Of a stretch of DNA of 64,000 nt, positions 32,209-43,217 are shown piece by piece. The notes under the pieces were generated by a model that ran no database searches, had not been told where the DNA came from, and was given only the letters and a program-made list of their open reading frames with translations. The position numbers and the translations under genes were made by a program. Numbering within the stretch: the stretch's first letter is position 1; the number at the start of each line of letters is the position of its first letter. The stretch is from Fusarium oxysporum f. sp. lycopersici 4287 (taxonomy: Eukaryota; Ascomycota; Sordariomycetes; Hypocreales; Nectriaceae). The stretch covers positions 191,472 through 255,471 of the forward strand of contig NW_017264845.1 in assembly GCF_000149955.1 (NCBI RefSeq), read 5' to 3'.

Positions 32209-34376
32209 CAGTACCCACCTACCGGTAAGCAAAAAAAACATTTCCGCATACAAAATGCAATTTTTTAACCAGATGTAGGAAATCCAACCAAAATAACAAG
32301 AGTGAAATAACATTCGAATTCCGTTTTAGAATTAAGTGGATCTTGGTATTTTCGCGGTATTCTAACTTCACGCCCTGCCTGCCTGCGTACCACAGTTAAT
32401 TCTTCCTCCTCCGAATTTGGCCTCTCATCTTCTTCCATCCCTCCCGCCTCGATCACATCCTCAACAGCATCTGCCCTTTCAACTGCTTTGTTTGGCTCAG
32501 AAATAGCGTTACCAGCCACTAGAGCTTCGGCCAATGTCATGAACCTTTGTTAGGATTCAGTATCGCCTTCCTCTTCTTGCCTCTGCGCAACCGGCCAACT
32601 TCCTCCTCCAGACTGGCTATTCTGGTGCCGAGGGAGGCGATCTTTGTCTCTTGAGCTTCAAACCCTCTCGATATCACAGAATAACGTCTTTTTATTGATG
32701 GGCTCTTGTTCTTCCCCAGATCTCTGATGTGGCGGCTGGTCGTTGGCGTATGATCAGAGTCGACTTGCCCGTCTCTGTGGCCGTCTGGCCCGGGCGTTGT
32801 TTCTCTCTTGTCTGGCTGGATCTCAGGATGCATGAGCGCTTTCCGTCGTGAAATCGGCCAGTTTTCCGTCACTCTCCTGCCTGAGAGGATGTTTTTCTTC
32901 GTCATACCCACTGCTCTGGCTTTGGCATAGGCCTTGATGAAGTTGACCTTGTCCACGGGCGCAGAATCGGTCAGGCTGGTGAGTTTCTGCAGTTCTTTTC
33001 GATATGCAGCCTTGGATGCGTTGAAAACACCATTATCCAGTGGCTGTAGGCCATGAGAGCAATGTGCAGGCAGGTAACAGCAATACACGTTGTTCAAAAA
33101 ACACGTGGCCATCCACTCATCCTGGATTTTCAGTCAGCGGTATTTCTGATCGAGAACAGGTAGACACCCACAGATACATGGCTCCCATGGCCATCTAATA
33201 TGATGAGCCTTGCATCAGACTCATCTGCTGGTTGCGTTTGGGGCAGATAAACCTGTTTGAGCCACTCGACCGCGATATGGTGGTCTGTCCAGCCGTTATC
33301 GGACGTGATATAATACCAGTCGACGATCTTGTTAAACTCATCGATAAACCACTGCTTCAGAAGTTCTTTGCCCTTGAAGATAATTCCCGGGTTTAGAAGA
33401 CGGCCATCTGCAGTGACGGCTTCGATAAAACTAGTCCAAGTGCGGGACTGCGAGCCTTTGAGGAAGGCCTTCCTTCTGGGATCGCTACTGCCAATTACCA
33501 AGGAATCTAAACCTAGATTTGCAATTTATTAGTAAGTCTTGTATCAGAAGTAGTCAGTACTCACCAAATCCAGCCATGATACCGCCCTCGTCAACATTAA
33601 CCGTGTTCTCAGGCTTGATCCAGCCATATTCGCTCTCCCGGATATTAAAGTACCAATTGACGGCCACTGGGGTAAAAGAATTGAACCTTGCAGCTTCCTG
33701 GCGTTTTCCTACCTTCTTATAGATCTCTGGATGGCGTTTAATAAACCTGACTAGCCAGTGTACACCGATAGGCCTTTCCTGGCCCTGCTGTCTCAACAGG
33801 GCAGCTACGGTGACACGAACTTGACTGTGGGAAGGAGTATAGCCCAAGGCCTCTTGTCGAAGTATCCATGCAACTAATCTAGCCTCTTGGGATTTGTATA
33901 ACAGCTGGGCAGGTTGGGTGACCTCGGACTTTGACGGTAGGCCTCTTAATCGGTCAGACAGAGTGGTTTGGGGCATTCCATGCTTCTGGGCGGCCCGGTG
34001 CTGCAAGAGGTGATTATCTGTAACATCCAGTATAGCTTCAATGACATCATTCTCTGTATAAGACTATTGAGGCATTTTCAAGGCGATTAAAGGAAGCTGC
34101 TATAGATAAAAGTTTGATGAAATTTTGGGGAGGCTGGGTGATGAAGGAGACATTTTGAGAAAATTTACATTAGTGCCATGCGACCAAACTGCTTGTGTAA
34201 AATACAAATGAACATTCCAATATGAAACAGCATGAAACTCTCAGTAAGACACAATCTGTTCCGTGTAAATAACTTTAATTTTGGCCAAGCACTGTGCAAG
34301 TGAAGTTAGACATTTTGTATGGGGAATTCTTTTTTTCGCTGAACGGTAGGTGGGTATGACCGGCAGGTGGGTACTG
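32209..34376 (-). mobile_element. Fot1/pogo-type DNA transposon
   Basis: Bounded by inverted ends CAGTACCCACCTACCGGT (left, 32209) and CAGTACCCACCTGCCGGT (reverse complement of the right end, 34376). The right end also contains a second nested ACCCACCTACCG copy, and both sides have ATACAAAATG inside. It encodes a minus-strand pogo-type transposase. If TA is the target, the element would be flanked by the TA inside CAGTACCC; the precise tips are uncertain. Confidence 0.75.
32265..34075 (-). pseudogene. Fot1-like DDD transposase
   Basis: Minus-strand exons 34075-33565, 33512-33172 and 33121 onward; introns of 52 and 50 bp have GTGAGT and GTGGGT donors. The N-terminus has an HTH_psq region and a Tc5-type DNA-binding helix region (QVRVTVAALLRQQGQ, HWLVRFIKRHP). 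The catalytic acids are in NVDEGGIMAGF, LDGHGSH and GLQPLDNGVF, the pogo DDD pattern. The C-terminus has a leucine-zipper-like coiled coil (SLGTRIASLEEEVGRLRRG). Two lesions show: TAG at codon 4 (34064-34066), and a frameshift near 32545 that moves the last 90 codons (TLAEALVAGNAISEP) to another frame. It was probably functional recently. Confidence 0.8.
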
Positions 34377-34612
34377 CATGGTAGCTCGACCCGACTTTGT
34401 AGCACATTCGGTACCATTTTGGTATCTTCTACTAGCCTGCGTCGGGGCCCTGGGTCTATTCCAGGATGCCTTTTGGCAAGATGAGTGGCAACTTCTCTAG
34501 CCAAGCAAGCATGTTGGCACTTCTGACAAACAAGAATCCGATACTCAGACAGATGCATAAACGGGTATATAGGGTTGGAAGGGCCGAGCTCCGTCATAGG
34601 CTTGAGTGCCAT
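34377..34612 (-). pseudogene. OrsD-like (DUF3505) zinc-finger protein fragment
   Basis: From ATG 34612 the minus frame gives a C2H2-like finger, LSEYRILVCQKC...HLAKRH, typical of the N-terminus of fungal OrsD/DUF3505 proteins. After about 78 residues the frame enters the end of the Fot1-like element at 34376, so the gene appears cut by that insertion. I could not find its continuation on the other side at 32050-32208. Confidence 0.55.
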
Positions 34613-34762
34613 GGTCTGAGGGATACTTCTTAAGAGCTAAAAAAATCATAAATTGTTGGCTAGATCTGACATTCGTCGTGATAGACCCTGATGGACAGGA
34701 GTCAAAACTCGACGCGCTGCTGTTAAAGTGTTGTCCTGCCTGAACGTGTAACCAAGCACCAA

Positions 34763-34951
34763 TCAGAAATCCAAGTCAACCCCCTGGAAAGTGGGGTAAA
34801 TTAAATCAATTGTACAACAATTGATTTTGGACTGTAGGACTAGGACAAATCGAAAGTGTGACTCGATGCCAGCGCCGGGCCGAACGGCTGCTTGACATAG
34901 TCGACAGATCAGTATCTGATAGTCCTGATTGAGCTGTACAATATCCTCCAT
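34763..34951 (-). pseudogene. Second OrsD-like zinc-finger fragment
   Basis: The minus frame contains DYQILICRLCQAAVRPGAGI followed by ESHFR, again the DUF3505 finger pattern. It stops being recognisable after about 36 residues. It lies 150 bp upstream of the other fragment on the same strand, suggesting two relics or one rearranged gene. Confidence 0.45.
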
Positions 34952-35450
34952 TGCTGCTCGATATCACCTCTTTGATCTTGGTGATAGAATATGAAGAGAT
35001 GAGTAGTCTTGTTGTCTTTCTCGATTGATTAAAGTCCCCTTTCCTCTATGTTATACTAACCCCAAGCTGACGCTAGCTAACCCCAAATGTGGAGCTGGGG
35101 TAATTTTCAGCCAATTAGCTATACGACTTCGACCAAAGCGATATGAACCAAATTTCTACATCATGTAACCCCGTTTTGGTGGGCGATTTGATTCAAATCG
35201 CCTCTGAATGGTACCTAGGGTTCCTGATGTCTTATGTGTCTCTGGATCAACGGGGAGATAGAGGGGGTGGTGGCTGGAGGCGGATTTTCGGCAGACTTCA
35301 GAGGAAAATCCCAACACCCTCGTCCAGGGTGGCGATCAATTCAATCTGAGGCGTTGATTGAGTTGAAGCAGGGGTGGCACGGTGCGTTTCATGGGACGTG
35401 CACGCTCGCACGGTTCACTAGTTGATCTTTCGTCCACCAGATGTGTGATT

Positions 35451-35472
35451 AAATTGAATTGAATTGAATTGA
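35451..35472. repeat. AATTG pentamer repeat array
   Basis: TTAAATTGAATTGAATTGAA, the inverse of the array at 31940-32056. The two bracket the Fot1-like and OrsD-like segment. Confidence 0.65.
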
Positions 35473-36694
35473 TCGCCAGCCTGCCCTCGTCAGAACGGGG
35501 CTACGAGGACCCTGGGTCACGGGATTCCGGTTCGAGAGAAGACGGTGAGGCCACTCTTTGGACAAGGCGCCGCTTCTTACGAGGCGCCCCCGCATCACCT
35601 CACAGCCATCTATGGCTGCCCCTGGGAGAGTTGTTCGACTATACTGTCCGCGGAGTCAGGGGTATGAGGCGGTCGAAGCCGCCGCTAGGGAATGATGGAG
35701 CAGCAGACTCTGAGATCGATGCTAAGGACGAGCAAGTCAGGGCAAAGCTTTTGGAATGAGCTTGTTGGTGTCAGACATTACGTGTATTCGGTTCATTGAT
35801 GTGAATTGGTGTATTCATGTTGTGTTCTGTTAAACTCTGCCCCTTTAGGGCGTCGCCATTTTGGCGCGTAATCTGAAGCATCCCTGCTTGCACGTGATAC
35901 CCTAGCACTTATTCAACAGCATCCCCCACAGGGAGCCCATCGTTACTGACGGGGCCAGAGCGACGGGACACATGTCAGGGGTCTCAACGTCACATTGTGG
36001 AAGTTGGCTGTTCAGCCCTCCAGCCGCTTACTACCAGTATTACTAGTCAGTCGCTCGGCATCTGATGAAGCCATTAGACGCCACAGACGCCTCGCATGCC
36101 ACTAGGCTCCATGGAAGTTCCCGCACGATAATTGACATTGCTCGTATCTACAGAGGATGGAAATACAATGACCTTGTACAAAGACAAAAAAAAAAGATTA
36201 TCAATTGTTGATTCGCCAAAACAGCAACAAACAAGAAACGGCACAGTAGAGTATAACCAAGCTGTGAGATGGATTGTCTCCTTCCGCTTCGCGGTGAGCT
36301 TTCGCAGCGGATCTGATTTGCGCGTGCTGGGATCCCGAGGGCACGCGTCCTTAAACTCTAAACTGCGCTAGAGCGAGCGAGAATCCTCCTGATCCGTTAT
36401 TAGTGGAGACACGCAGAGGGTTCTGAGCTAACCGGACAGGGCTAGACTCGGATGACCGCTGAGAGAACGAGACAAAGATGGATTCAGTACCAACCGGCAG
36501 GGAAAAATTATAGAAGAGTAACATGACCCCATCCATTCCGACCCATTAGCTCGATAAGTTTGACTCGACGACGTCGGAACCGCGAATATAATTCCTGTAG
36601 CAAATCGAACAGCGAAGGCCTAACTACCGACATTTCTTTCTTTTCCATTTCTCACTTTCTTTCTTTCTTTTATTTTTCACTCTCGTTACAACAA
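35473..36694. promoter_or_regulatory. Intergenic, methyltransferase upstream region
   Basis: No gene recognised. A CT-rich leader (TTTCTTTCTTTTCC-type) runs from about 36630 to the ATG at 36695, usual for ascomycete 5' leaders. Confidence 0.35.
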
Positions 36695-38613
36695 ATGGCT
36701 TACGCAACGGACAATGGGCACGACCCAAGTTCAACGAGACGTAGTGGCGGGTCCACCGACTCCCTAGTTCTGCAGTCATCAGCCATGACAAGGCCCGTTG
36801 CGCAAACCTTGATGTCGGCACTCACCGTCGCCTCCTCGCTGAACTATGCCTCGAGCGTGTCTAGCGACAGCCAAAACCAAAACCAGAGCGGGAGTATCCC
36901 TGGCACACCCGTAAGCGTCCGCTCACGTTGCTCGGGCGGATGGGACCGGCAAACGCTTTCCCCGGCAGCGGCTGCAAGGGCCGGAGTTGATGATGTGGGA
37001 ATTCCCTGAGCCAAATTGCGATTCGATGGCGTTTTGACTGTTGAGAAATAGCCTACAATTGAAGACCATGCCGTTGATCAGCCAAGCAGTCTTCGGCCCA
37101 AGGAGGATCTAGATGACTCTTCTGATTCTTCAGCTGAATACATGACGAGTTATCGGCCTTTGGAACGGTAAGACTTACCCATTATGCTGCTAGTAGTTCA
37201 GAATCACTTCATTACCGGGGAATATCACCTACCATATTGGTAGATTGGCTGATTGGTTCATCTGTTTGCTCATGCTGACTTGGCAAAGTAGTTCCACTCG
37301 GGCCAGCGGGTCACGCTCCAAACTTTTCTTTCAATCTTTCGTCAAGAAGTTCAACAAATCCTCTGTTCGTCCGTCTCCCGGTTCTGAGAAGCCATTGGCA
37401 TCCGAGAATTAATTAAACAATTTACAGGTTACGGCTTGCTGCCAAACAGCCAGGTATGTTCCCGTCTCACCCGTCAATCATACTCTTCGATAGCACGTAT
37501 CTTAATTACTCGTGTGCTAATGTGCTTTCGTTTTAGCAAGAGCAAGCCAGAAATGGTATGGATTGAGGCCCCGGGCGCGCCACCCCCTCGCTACTCTTTA
37601 GCTTGTGTGCTTGCTGACAGATTGCGCCAGTCATTCAGCACACCGTCATCATCGATGTCTTCGAAGGGCAGCTTCATTTAGCACCTATCTCATCAAAGCC
37701 GAGGCGGGTCCTTGATGTCGGCACTGGCCCTGGAGCATGGGCATTGGTAAGTTCTTATCATTGAACGAATGTAATGATTTGCATCTTTTATTAACATTTG
37801 CCATTTTGCCGTATTTAGGAATTTGGCAAGTCTTTTCCCCGCTCATTTCCTTCTGTGCCATTGCCATTGAAGCTAACAATCGTGGCGTTGGTTGATAGCC
37901 CAAAAACATCCTTACTGTTCCGTTCTAGGCGTGGACATTAATCCGGTCCAGCCGCCTTATACCAGATCTAACTGTAGCTTTATGACAATGGATATTACGC
38001 ATGATTGGGACTTCACCGGCGGCGGTAACTTCGATTTTATTCACATTCGACAACTTGGCGATATTCAGGATAAGAAGAAGTTAATCCAATCGACTTTCGA
38101 CAACCTGAAGCCTGGAGGATGGGTCGAATTTACGGAATGGATCGCAATTCTACAGTCACCAAATCATTCATTAGACGGCACCGCATTCCGCAAATGGAAT
38201 GATCTGCTAGAGCAAGGAATGCGCAGTTTTGGTACAACGTTATACTACCCGAATAAGTTCAAGCCATTATTACAGGAAACAGGCTTTAAGCATATCGTTG
38301 AGACCAGAAACGGCGCGCCGACAAATGCGTGCTATCCTGGGAAAAAGTTGCAGCACATAGGCCATCTAATGACGCAGAACTGGCTGCTTGTTCTTGAGCC
38401 ATTAACAATGCCTGTTTTTACGCGAGCGTTAGGCTGGTCTCCAGATCAAGTCAAGTCATTTCTGGTTGATGTGCGGAAAGAGATTGGTAACACACAATAC
38501 CATTCCTTCATGACGCTGTGAGTACCATCCGCCCCCTCCGTCTGAGAACTTATCAAAAACTCCTATGCTTACAATTGCGATCCAGAATAACTATTTGCGC
38601 CCAAAAGCCGTAA
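36695..38613 (+). CDS. LaeA-like SAM-dependent methyltransferase, nine exons
   Basis: Exons 36695-36910, 37052-37167, 37292-37380, 37428-37453, 37537-37555, 37631-37746, 37819-37825, 37899-38517 and 38586-38613 total 1,236 nt, 411 residues, with every junction in frame. The N-terminal 130 residues are Ser-rich and disordered. The core starts with YGLLPNSQ-QEQARN, then GQLHLAPI, SAM motif I VLDVGTGPGAWAL-EFA (about 182-195), GVDINPVQPP, FDFIHIRQL and LKPGGWVEFTEW. It ends in ICAQKP, close to the usual GRKP end. Exon 7 is only 7 nt and is followed by a GC-AG intron. LaeA-type proteins are nuclear or cytosolic methyltransferases affecting secondary metabolism; this divergent member's substrate is unknown. 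Alternative splicing in exons 3-6 is possible. Confidence 0.75.
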
Positions 38614-39300
38614 AATAGTTCATCCACGTCGTCAAAGTGGACCTCAGCCTCCGCATCCGAATCTTCTCTTCCCACGATAAAGTAGGTCCTCCGTTTGACC
38701 AGACGCACGTTGAACACGACCCGCAAGGTTGCCTTCTCGAAAAGGTCACTTGCGAAGCTGGCCCTAATGTAATCAATAACCAGCGGCACATGGTTCGTGA
38801 TACTTGGCACATGGGGAGCCCTGTCCCGTTTCCAAGGATGGATCGGGTTCTCTTGTATGCAGTGACATCCATGGAACGTCTAGGTCATAATGTTTTTCTA
38901 GTTCTTATGCCAGGGAGTTTTTGATAATTGAGATGATATCAAGAAAACTATGGGGTCTGGTTCATAGACCCTTTAATGGGACTGAATGTTATGTTTTTGG
39001 TGTTATATGGCTTTTTTTTTTGGGCACGTATGCTGTGAGGAACTCGGGCGCAGATGGAAATCTAGGGTCGCCCTCCTACTCTTCACTGAAAAGTGTTACT
39101 CTTGAAGCACTTTTCCACAAAAAGGGCCTCAGAAGAGATGAATAAAGCTGTGCTAAGATTATCGGGAGGGATAATGATCTCCAGAAAGCAAAGAGTGTAA
39201 CGTACATGATAAGCAAGTGTCTCAGGCAAGCGAGTGTCAACAAACATCGATCCACAAGATGTAAATCGTCACAAAAACACAACGAACCTCTAAATCAATT
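38614..39300. other. Intergenic, nothing recognised
   Basis: Short frames on both strands around 38553-38924 lack family features. From about 39150 the sequence resembles 39680-39810 and belongs to a duplicated transposon end. Confidence 0.35.
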
Positions 39301-39304
39301 GAAA

Positions 39305-39508
39305 CTAATTGCTATACTCTTCCTCAGACACTGAAACAACTATCTGACATGTTCTTGCGTTATGCCCCATCTTGCCGCATGCTCCACAATGCTTTTCCTT
39401 TGCTTGCACCGACCTTTCCTGACTACCACTTCTCAACGATTCTTCCGCTGCCTGCCCGTCAACATTCATCTGATCAATCGCTTGCCTTCCCTCCTCTACT
39501 GTCATCAC
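39305..39508 (-). pseudogene. Transposase C-terminal CCHC knuckle, copy 1
   Basis: The minus frame has HCGACGKMGHNARTCQ, a Cys-x2-Cys-x4-His-x4-Cys knuckle followed by an acidic tail SEEEYSN and a stop, as at the C-terminus of several fungal DDE transposases. No catalytic part is attached. Confidence 0.55.
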
Positions 39509-39814
39509 CCCTCTCTTCTGCAGTCTGGTTTTTTTTCATATGAGCAGCCTGCTGCCTATGAGATCAACAGATTGAACACAAGTATAAGAGACTAACCTTC
39601 GTCGTTCCTTAGATATGGGGGGAATAATACAATCGACACACTGATCTTTTTATCTCAGTCTGCATTCGTGTATCAGTGCTAGGTTGACATGTGGAATGGA
39701 TATAATGTACTTGATAAGCGAGTGAGGCAGATAGGCGAATGAGGCACTTGGCCACACCCTCGCTACTCTCTACCCTGCGAAATCAACCGCAAGACTCTAA
39801 ATCGGCTCAAATCA

Positions 39815-40010
39815 ATTGGAACCGTGTTCTTGAGACACTACTACTTCTATCTGGCATCTTCGTGCGTTATGCCCTGCCTTGCCGTAGACGTCACACCGCC
39901 GTTCCTTCGTTTCTGGCCTCCGCTTCCGACGACCATTGCGACGACTTTCTTCTTCTAACTGCACATCTACCTCGTTCTGGCCTTGAGAATCCTGTCCCTG
40001 GCCTAGAGTG
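39815..40010 (-). pseudogene. Transposase C-terminal knuckle, copy 2 (decayed)
   Basis: The minus strand reads CDVYGKAGHNARRCQ, the same motif with the second cysteine lost, followed by a related tail. Flanking sequence (GATAAGCGAGTG, CTCTAAATC and AATCAATTG) matches that of copy 1, so the two are a tandem duplication. Confidence 0.5.
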
Positions 40011-40191
40011 AGGTTCTCACTTCTCGGAGACGTTTCGTCTTGGCGCGCCGGCGTCGACTAAGCGTCTCATTCTGTTGGAGATCACAAGCGTGAGGCGACC
40101 AAGGCGGTGGCAAGGTGTGGAAGAAGGAGGAACATTCTACAAGAGATTGTGCCTGTACATAAACAGTGGTTCCCCTGCTGCACTGTTAGGA

Positions 40192-40553
40192 TGAAAAAAG
40201 CGATAAGCATCTTCTCACTTCAACAATATTATGCCTACGATCATCCCCTCCGCCACGACACTTGGCAGGCACTTTGTTGGGCCTTCCTTCTTGATGTGGC
40301 CCTTACTAATAGCTATATTGCTCAACTACGCGGGGCCCAGCCAAATTGGAAGAGGTATATGACTCAAGGGGAGTGGCGAGAGTGCATTTACAACGCCTTA
40401 TTCAACACATATCATGAAGAAAGTCAGTCAAGGAAGAGGTATCGCGCAGGGGACGAATCCGACCCTGAAATACAGCAAAAGAGCACCTTCTTGTCCGCCG
40501 GAAAATGGGGTCGAATTGCTTTGCTTGTCAGGGCGTTCGGCAAGGCCAAGTGA
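40192..40553 (+). pseudogene. piggyBac-like transposase C-terminal fragment
   Basis: The frame contains YYAYDHPLRHDTWQALCWAF and LLDVALTNSYIAQLRG, matching the helical region after the last catalytic acid of fungal DDE_Tnp_1_7 (piggyBac-type) transposases. Only about 115 residues are present; no catalytic Asp residues lie upstream in any frame. Confidence 0.55.
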
Positions 40554-40644
40554 GGTCAAAAAGCCAAAAAACAGGCCTCTTGGGGGATTGCTGGTACTTC
40601 TATCATAATAGAAATTAGGTAGGCAATAAAGTACCCCTTGTTTG

Positions 40645-40709
40645 AGGCATTTTAATTGGACCGACCCCGCTGTCAGTACGAGAATTGAGGCTTGTGGGCA
40701 CTGAGGAGA
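40645..40709. mobile_element. MITE fragment
   Basis: TTTTAATTGGACC, CCCCGCTGTC and GAGGCTTGTGGGC followed by ACTGAGGAGA and TA match the inner and outer blocks of one end of the MITE family. The other end is missing. Confidence 0.45.
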
Positions 40710-41421
40710 TAAAGTTGAGAGGTATGGAGTAGCGTCTGCTACACAGTAACATTATTGCTGGAATTTTGTTGGGCAAACTGTAGTGTAGGTGGCTCTCTTA
40801 TCGCTTATTACAGCCCAAGCAAGTAGGTCCTGCAATGCGACGTGCACGATCCCAAAGGGTGAGCTGCTATTCTATTCTACTCAACTCGCGACGGCGGGCC
40901 TCCCAGATGCCTTCCTGAGGTGCCTGCACCAGGTTGGCTCACACACCTTTAGTCATACTTGTATGACGTTGGCTGTTTCAACCCGTACTTAAGGCCACGA
41001 AGCAACCTATGGCACGCGATTGCGAGAGGTGACGGATGGTTTGCGCTCTTTTTTCCCTCTTACTCTGCGACCACCTTTCCTTCAACTTTTATCAAACAAA
41101 CTTGCACCTTTGATGGTATGGAATTGTCGTCAACGTTGTCGTATTATTTTTATTGGCCTTTATTCAGGCTTGTTGTCGCCTGATAACCAGATTGCCTCCC
41201 CTGTCTGCCCTACACATTTACTACGCCCGCGATTTTCCTCCCCCCGAGAGACAGTGATGCGCCATAACTTACTGCTCGTCTGCCTCCCTTCTGGCACTTA
41301 ACAAGCTCGCAGCATTTCACCCTTTGCTATTTCCCGATTTACTCAGACCATTAAAATCTCCCGCCGTGAACTTTTGCTATCGCATCACCTTGTGCAACGC
41401 CAAGAGTAGGGATTGGTTGGA
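40710..41421. promoter_or_regulatory. Upstream region of SNF4
   Basis: No gene recognised. CT-rich from about 41040 to the start codon, as for a fungal promoter and leader. Confidence 0.35.
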
Positions 41422-43217
41422 ATGAAAGGAAATCCAGAAGCCGAATCCGTACAAGGGGGTCGACCCTTCCAACCAAAGGCAAAAGCAAAGGCACCAGCAG
41501 ATATCGATTTACCAAGCGAACTTCGAGGATTCCAAGGCCACATTGAAGTGACAGATGAAGCTCAAGTTGAAGACCCAGCAAAAGCCCACTTCAAATCGTG
41601 GATCGAAGCCCAGAGTGAAACGCAACCCCAACAGCCTCCGTCCGAATCTCCAACTGGTGATGCAGAGGGTGACAATGATGTAGGTCAGCTGCCCCGTGTC
41701 GAAAATGATGCCTCCAGTACAGTGCCTGGCATGATTGGCACAACAGCTGGAGGCGCTTCGAACATGACCTCAGCTCCAGGCACAGATCGGCCAACACCAG
41801 CGCCACCCGCCGCTGAAACTGGAGTTGGAGTGGTAGCTGGACCGGCTTTGATAACTCCACGCGGGCGGGCCGCATCAACCTCCACTGGCCTCTCCATCAC
41901 AGCCGCCGGTCATGGCCATGTCCCTCAATTTGTCGCTCCGTCATCCTACCTACGACGCAGGACTTCTATCCGGAGCCCAATGGCGCCCATCGAGCCAAAG
42001 CCTCTAAATCCGTTGGACAGAGATCAGTTGCAGGGTCTGGTATGTGTTCGTCTCTTTGTCTCCCTTTAGAATTTGTCTTGCCTCATCGCATCCGTCTGCC
42101 CCTGCAACTTCCGACGTGGGGCACGCGCGCATCCGGTAACAGACGATATCTCGAGTTGAAGCTAATCTCCTGTTTGATAGAATGCCATTCGCGATTTCCT
42201 TAGAGTTCGCACCAGCTACGATGCTCTACCCTTCTCGTTTCGACTCATTGTCCTCGATACCGATCTCCTCATTAAGAAAGTCATCAACATCCTTACGGAA
42301 AACTGTGTGTCACCCGATACCTGCAGATTTGACCACCAATGCTAAACCTTCGCCACAGCAATTGTATCGGCTCCTCTATGGAACTCAAAAACTTCCCGAT
42401 TCGCCGGTATCCTTACGAGCACCGATTTTATCAATTTGATTCAGTACTATTGCCAGTTTCCTGGCGAGTTTAGCAAACTCGACCAGTTTCGACTCAGTAG
42501 CCTAAGAGGTTGGTCGGTGTCTTTATGCGAGGCGTGTATCGCTAACAATGGCCAGACATCGAGAAAGCGATCGGCGCAATACCCATCGAGACGGTCTCGG
42601 TTCACCCTTCAAAGCCGCTTTATGAGGCCTGTCGACACATGCTCGAGTCCCGCGCTCGACAAATCTCACTCGTCGATGTCGATAGCGAGACCAACAAGGA
42701 GATGGTCGTTTCGGTCATTGCCCAATATCATATCGTCAAGTTTATCGCCATCAACAACGAACACAACACGGTGCTGCTGAAAAAAACAGTTCGAGACATT
42801 GGCCTCGGCACATACTCAGGCATCGCTACCGCCTTGATGAGCAGTTCTGTGCTTGACGTGGTTCATCTCATGGTGAAACACGACATCAGCTGTGTTCCAA
42901 TCGTCGATTCACATGGGCGGGTGCTGAACGCCTTTGAGGCAGTTGATGTCATCCCCTGTATCAAAGGTGGCGCCTACGATGACTTGGACGGCTCTGTTGG
43001 TGAGGCACTATGCAAGAGACCTGACGAGAGCCCTGACATTTATACGTGCAGCGAAGGCGATCGCCTAGATTCCATCTTTGACACAGTCCGAAAGAGCAGA
43101 GTCTATCGTCTGATAGTGGTTGACGATGAGAATAAGCTCAAGGGCATCATCTCGCTCTCAGACATCCTCAAATATGTCTTGTTGTACGGAGTGGAGGACA
43201 CAAGCAACTGGGCTTGA
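41422..43217 (+). CDS. SNF4: AMPK gamma subunit (SNF4), four exons
   Basis: Exons 41422-42039, 42181-42304, 42359-42508 and 42556-43217 sum to 1,554 nt, 517 residues, all in frame. Introns are 141, 54 and 47 bp. The first 206 residues are a low-complexity Pro/Ser/Thr extension. Four CBS motifs follow: AIRDFLRVRTSYDALPFS...IVSAPLWNSKTSRFAGILT in the first, IEKAIGAIPIETVSVHP...ISLVDVDSE in the second, DVVHLMVKHDISCVPIVDS in the third and YTCSEGDRLDSIFDTVRKSR...RLIVVDDENKLKGIISLSD in the fourth. The protein binds adenine nucleotides and regulates the SNF1 kinase in glucose derepression and energy stress. The long N-terminal extension is a fungal feature; another start is possible. This is a conserved host gene and gives the orientation of the locus. 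Confidence 0.9.

Noticed and set aside
37428..37746. Frameshift in the LaeA-like methyltransferase
   Set aside because: Using the acceptor at 37630 and the donor at 37381 restores the conserved LLPNSQ-QEQARN-VIQH reading without any indel.
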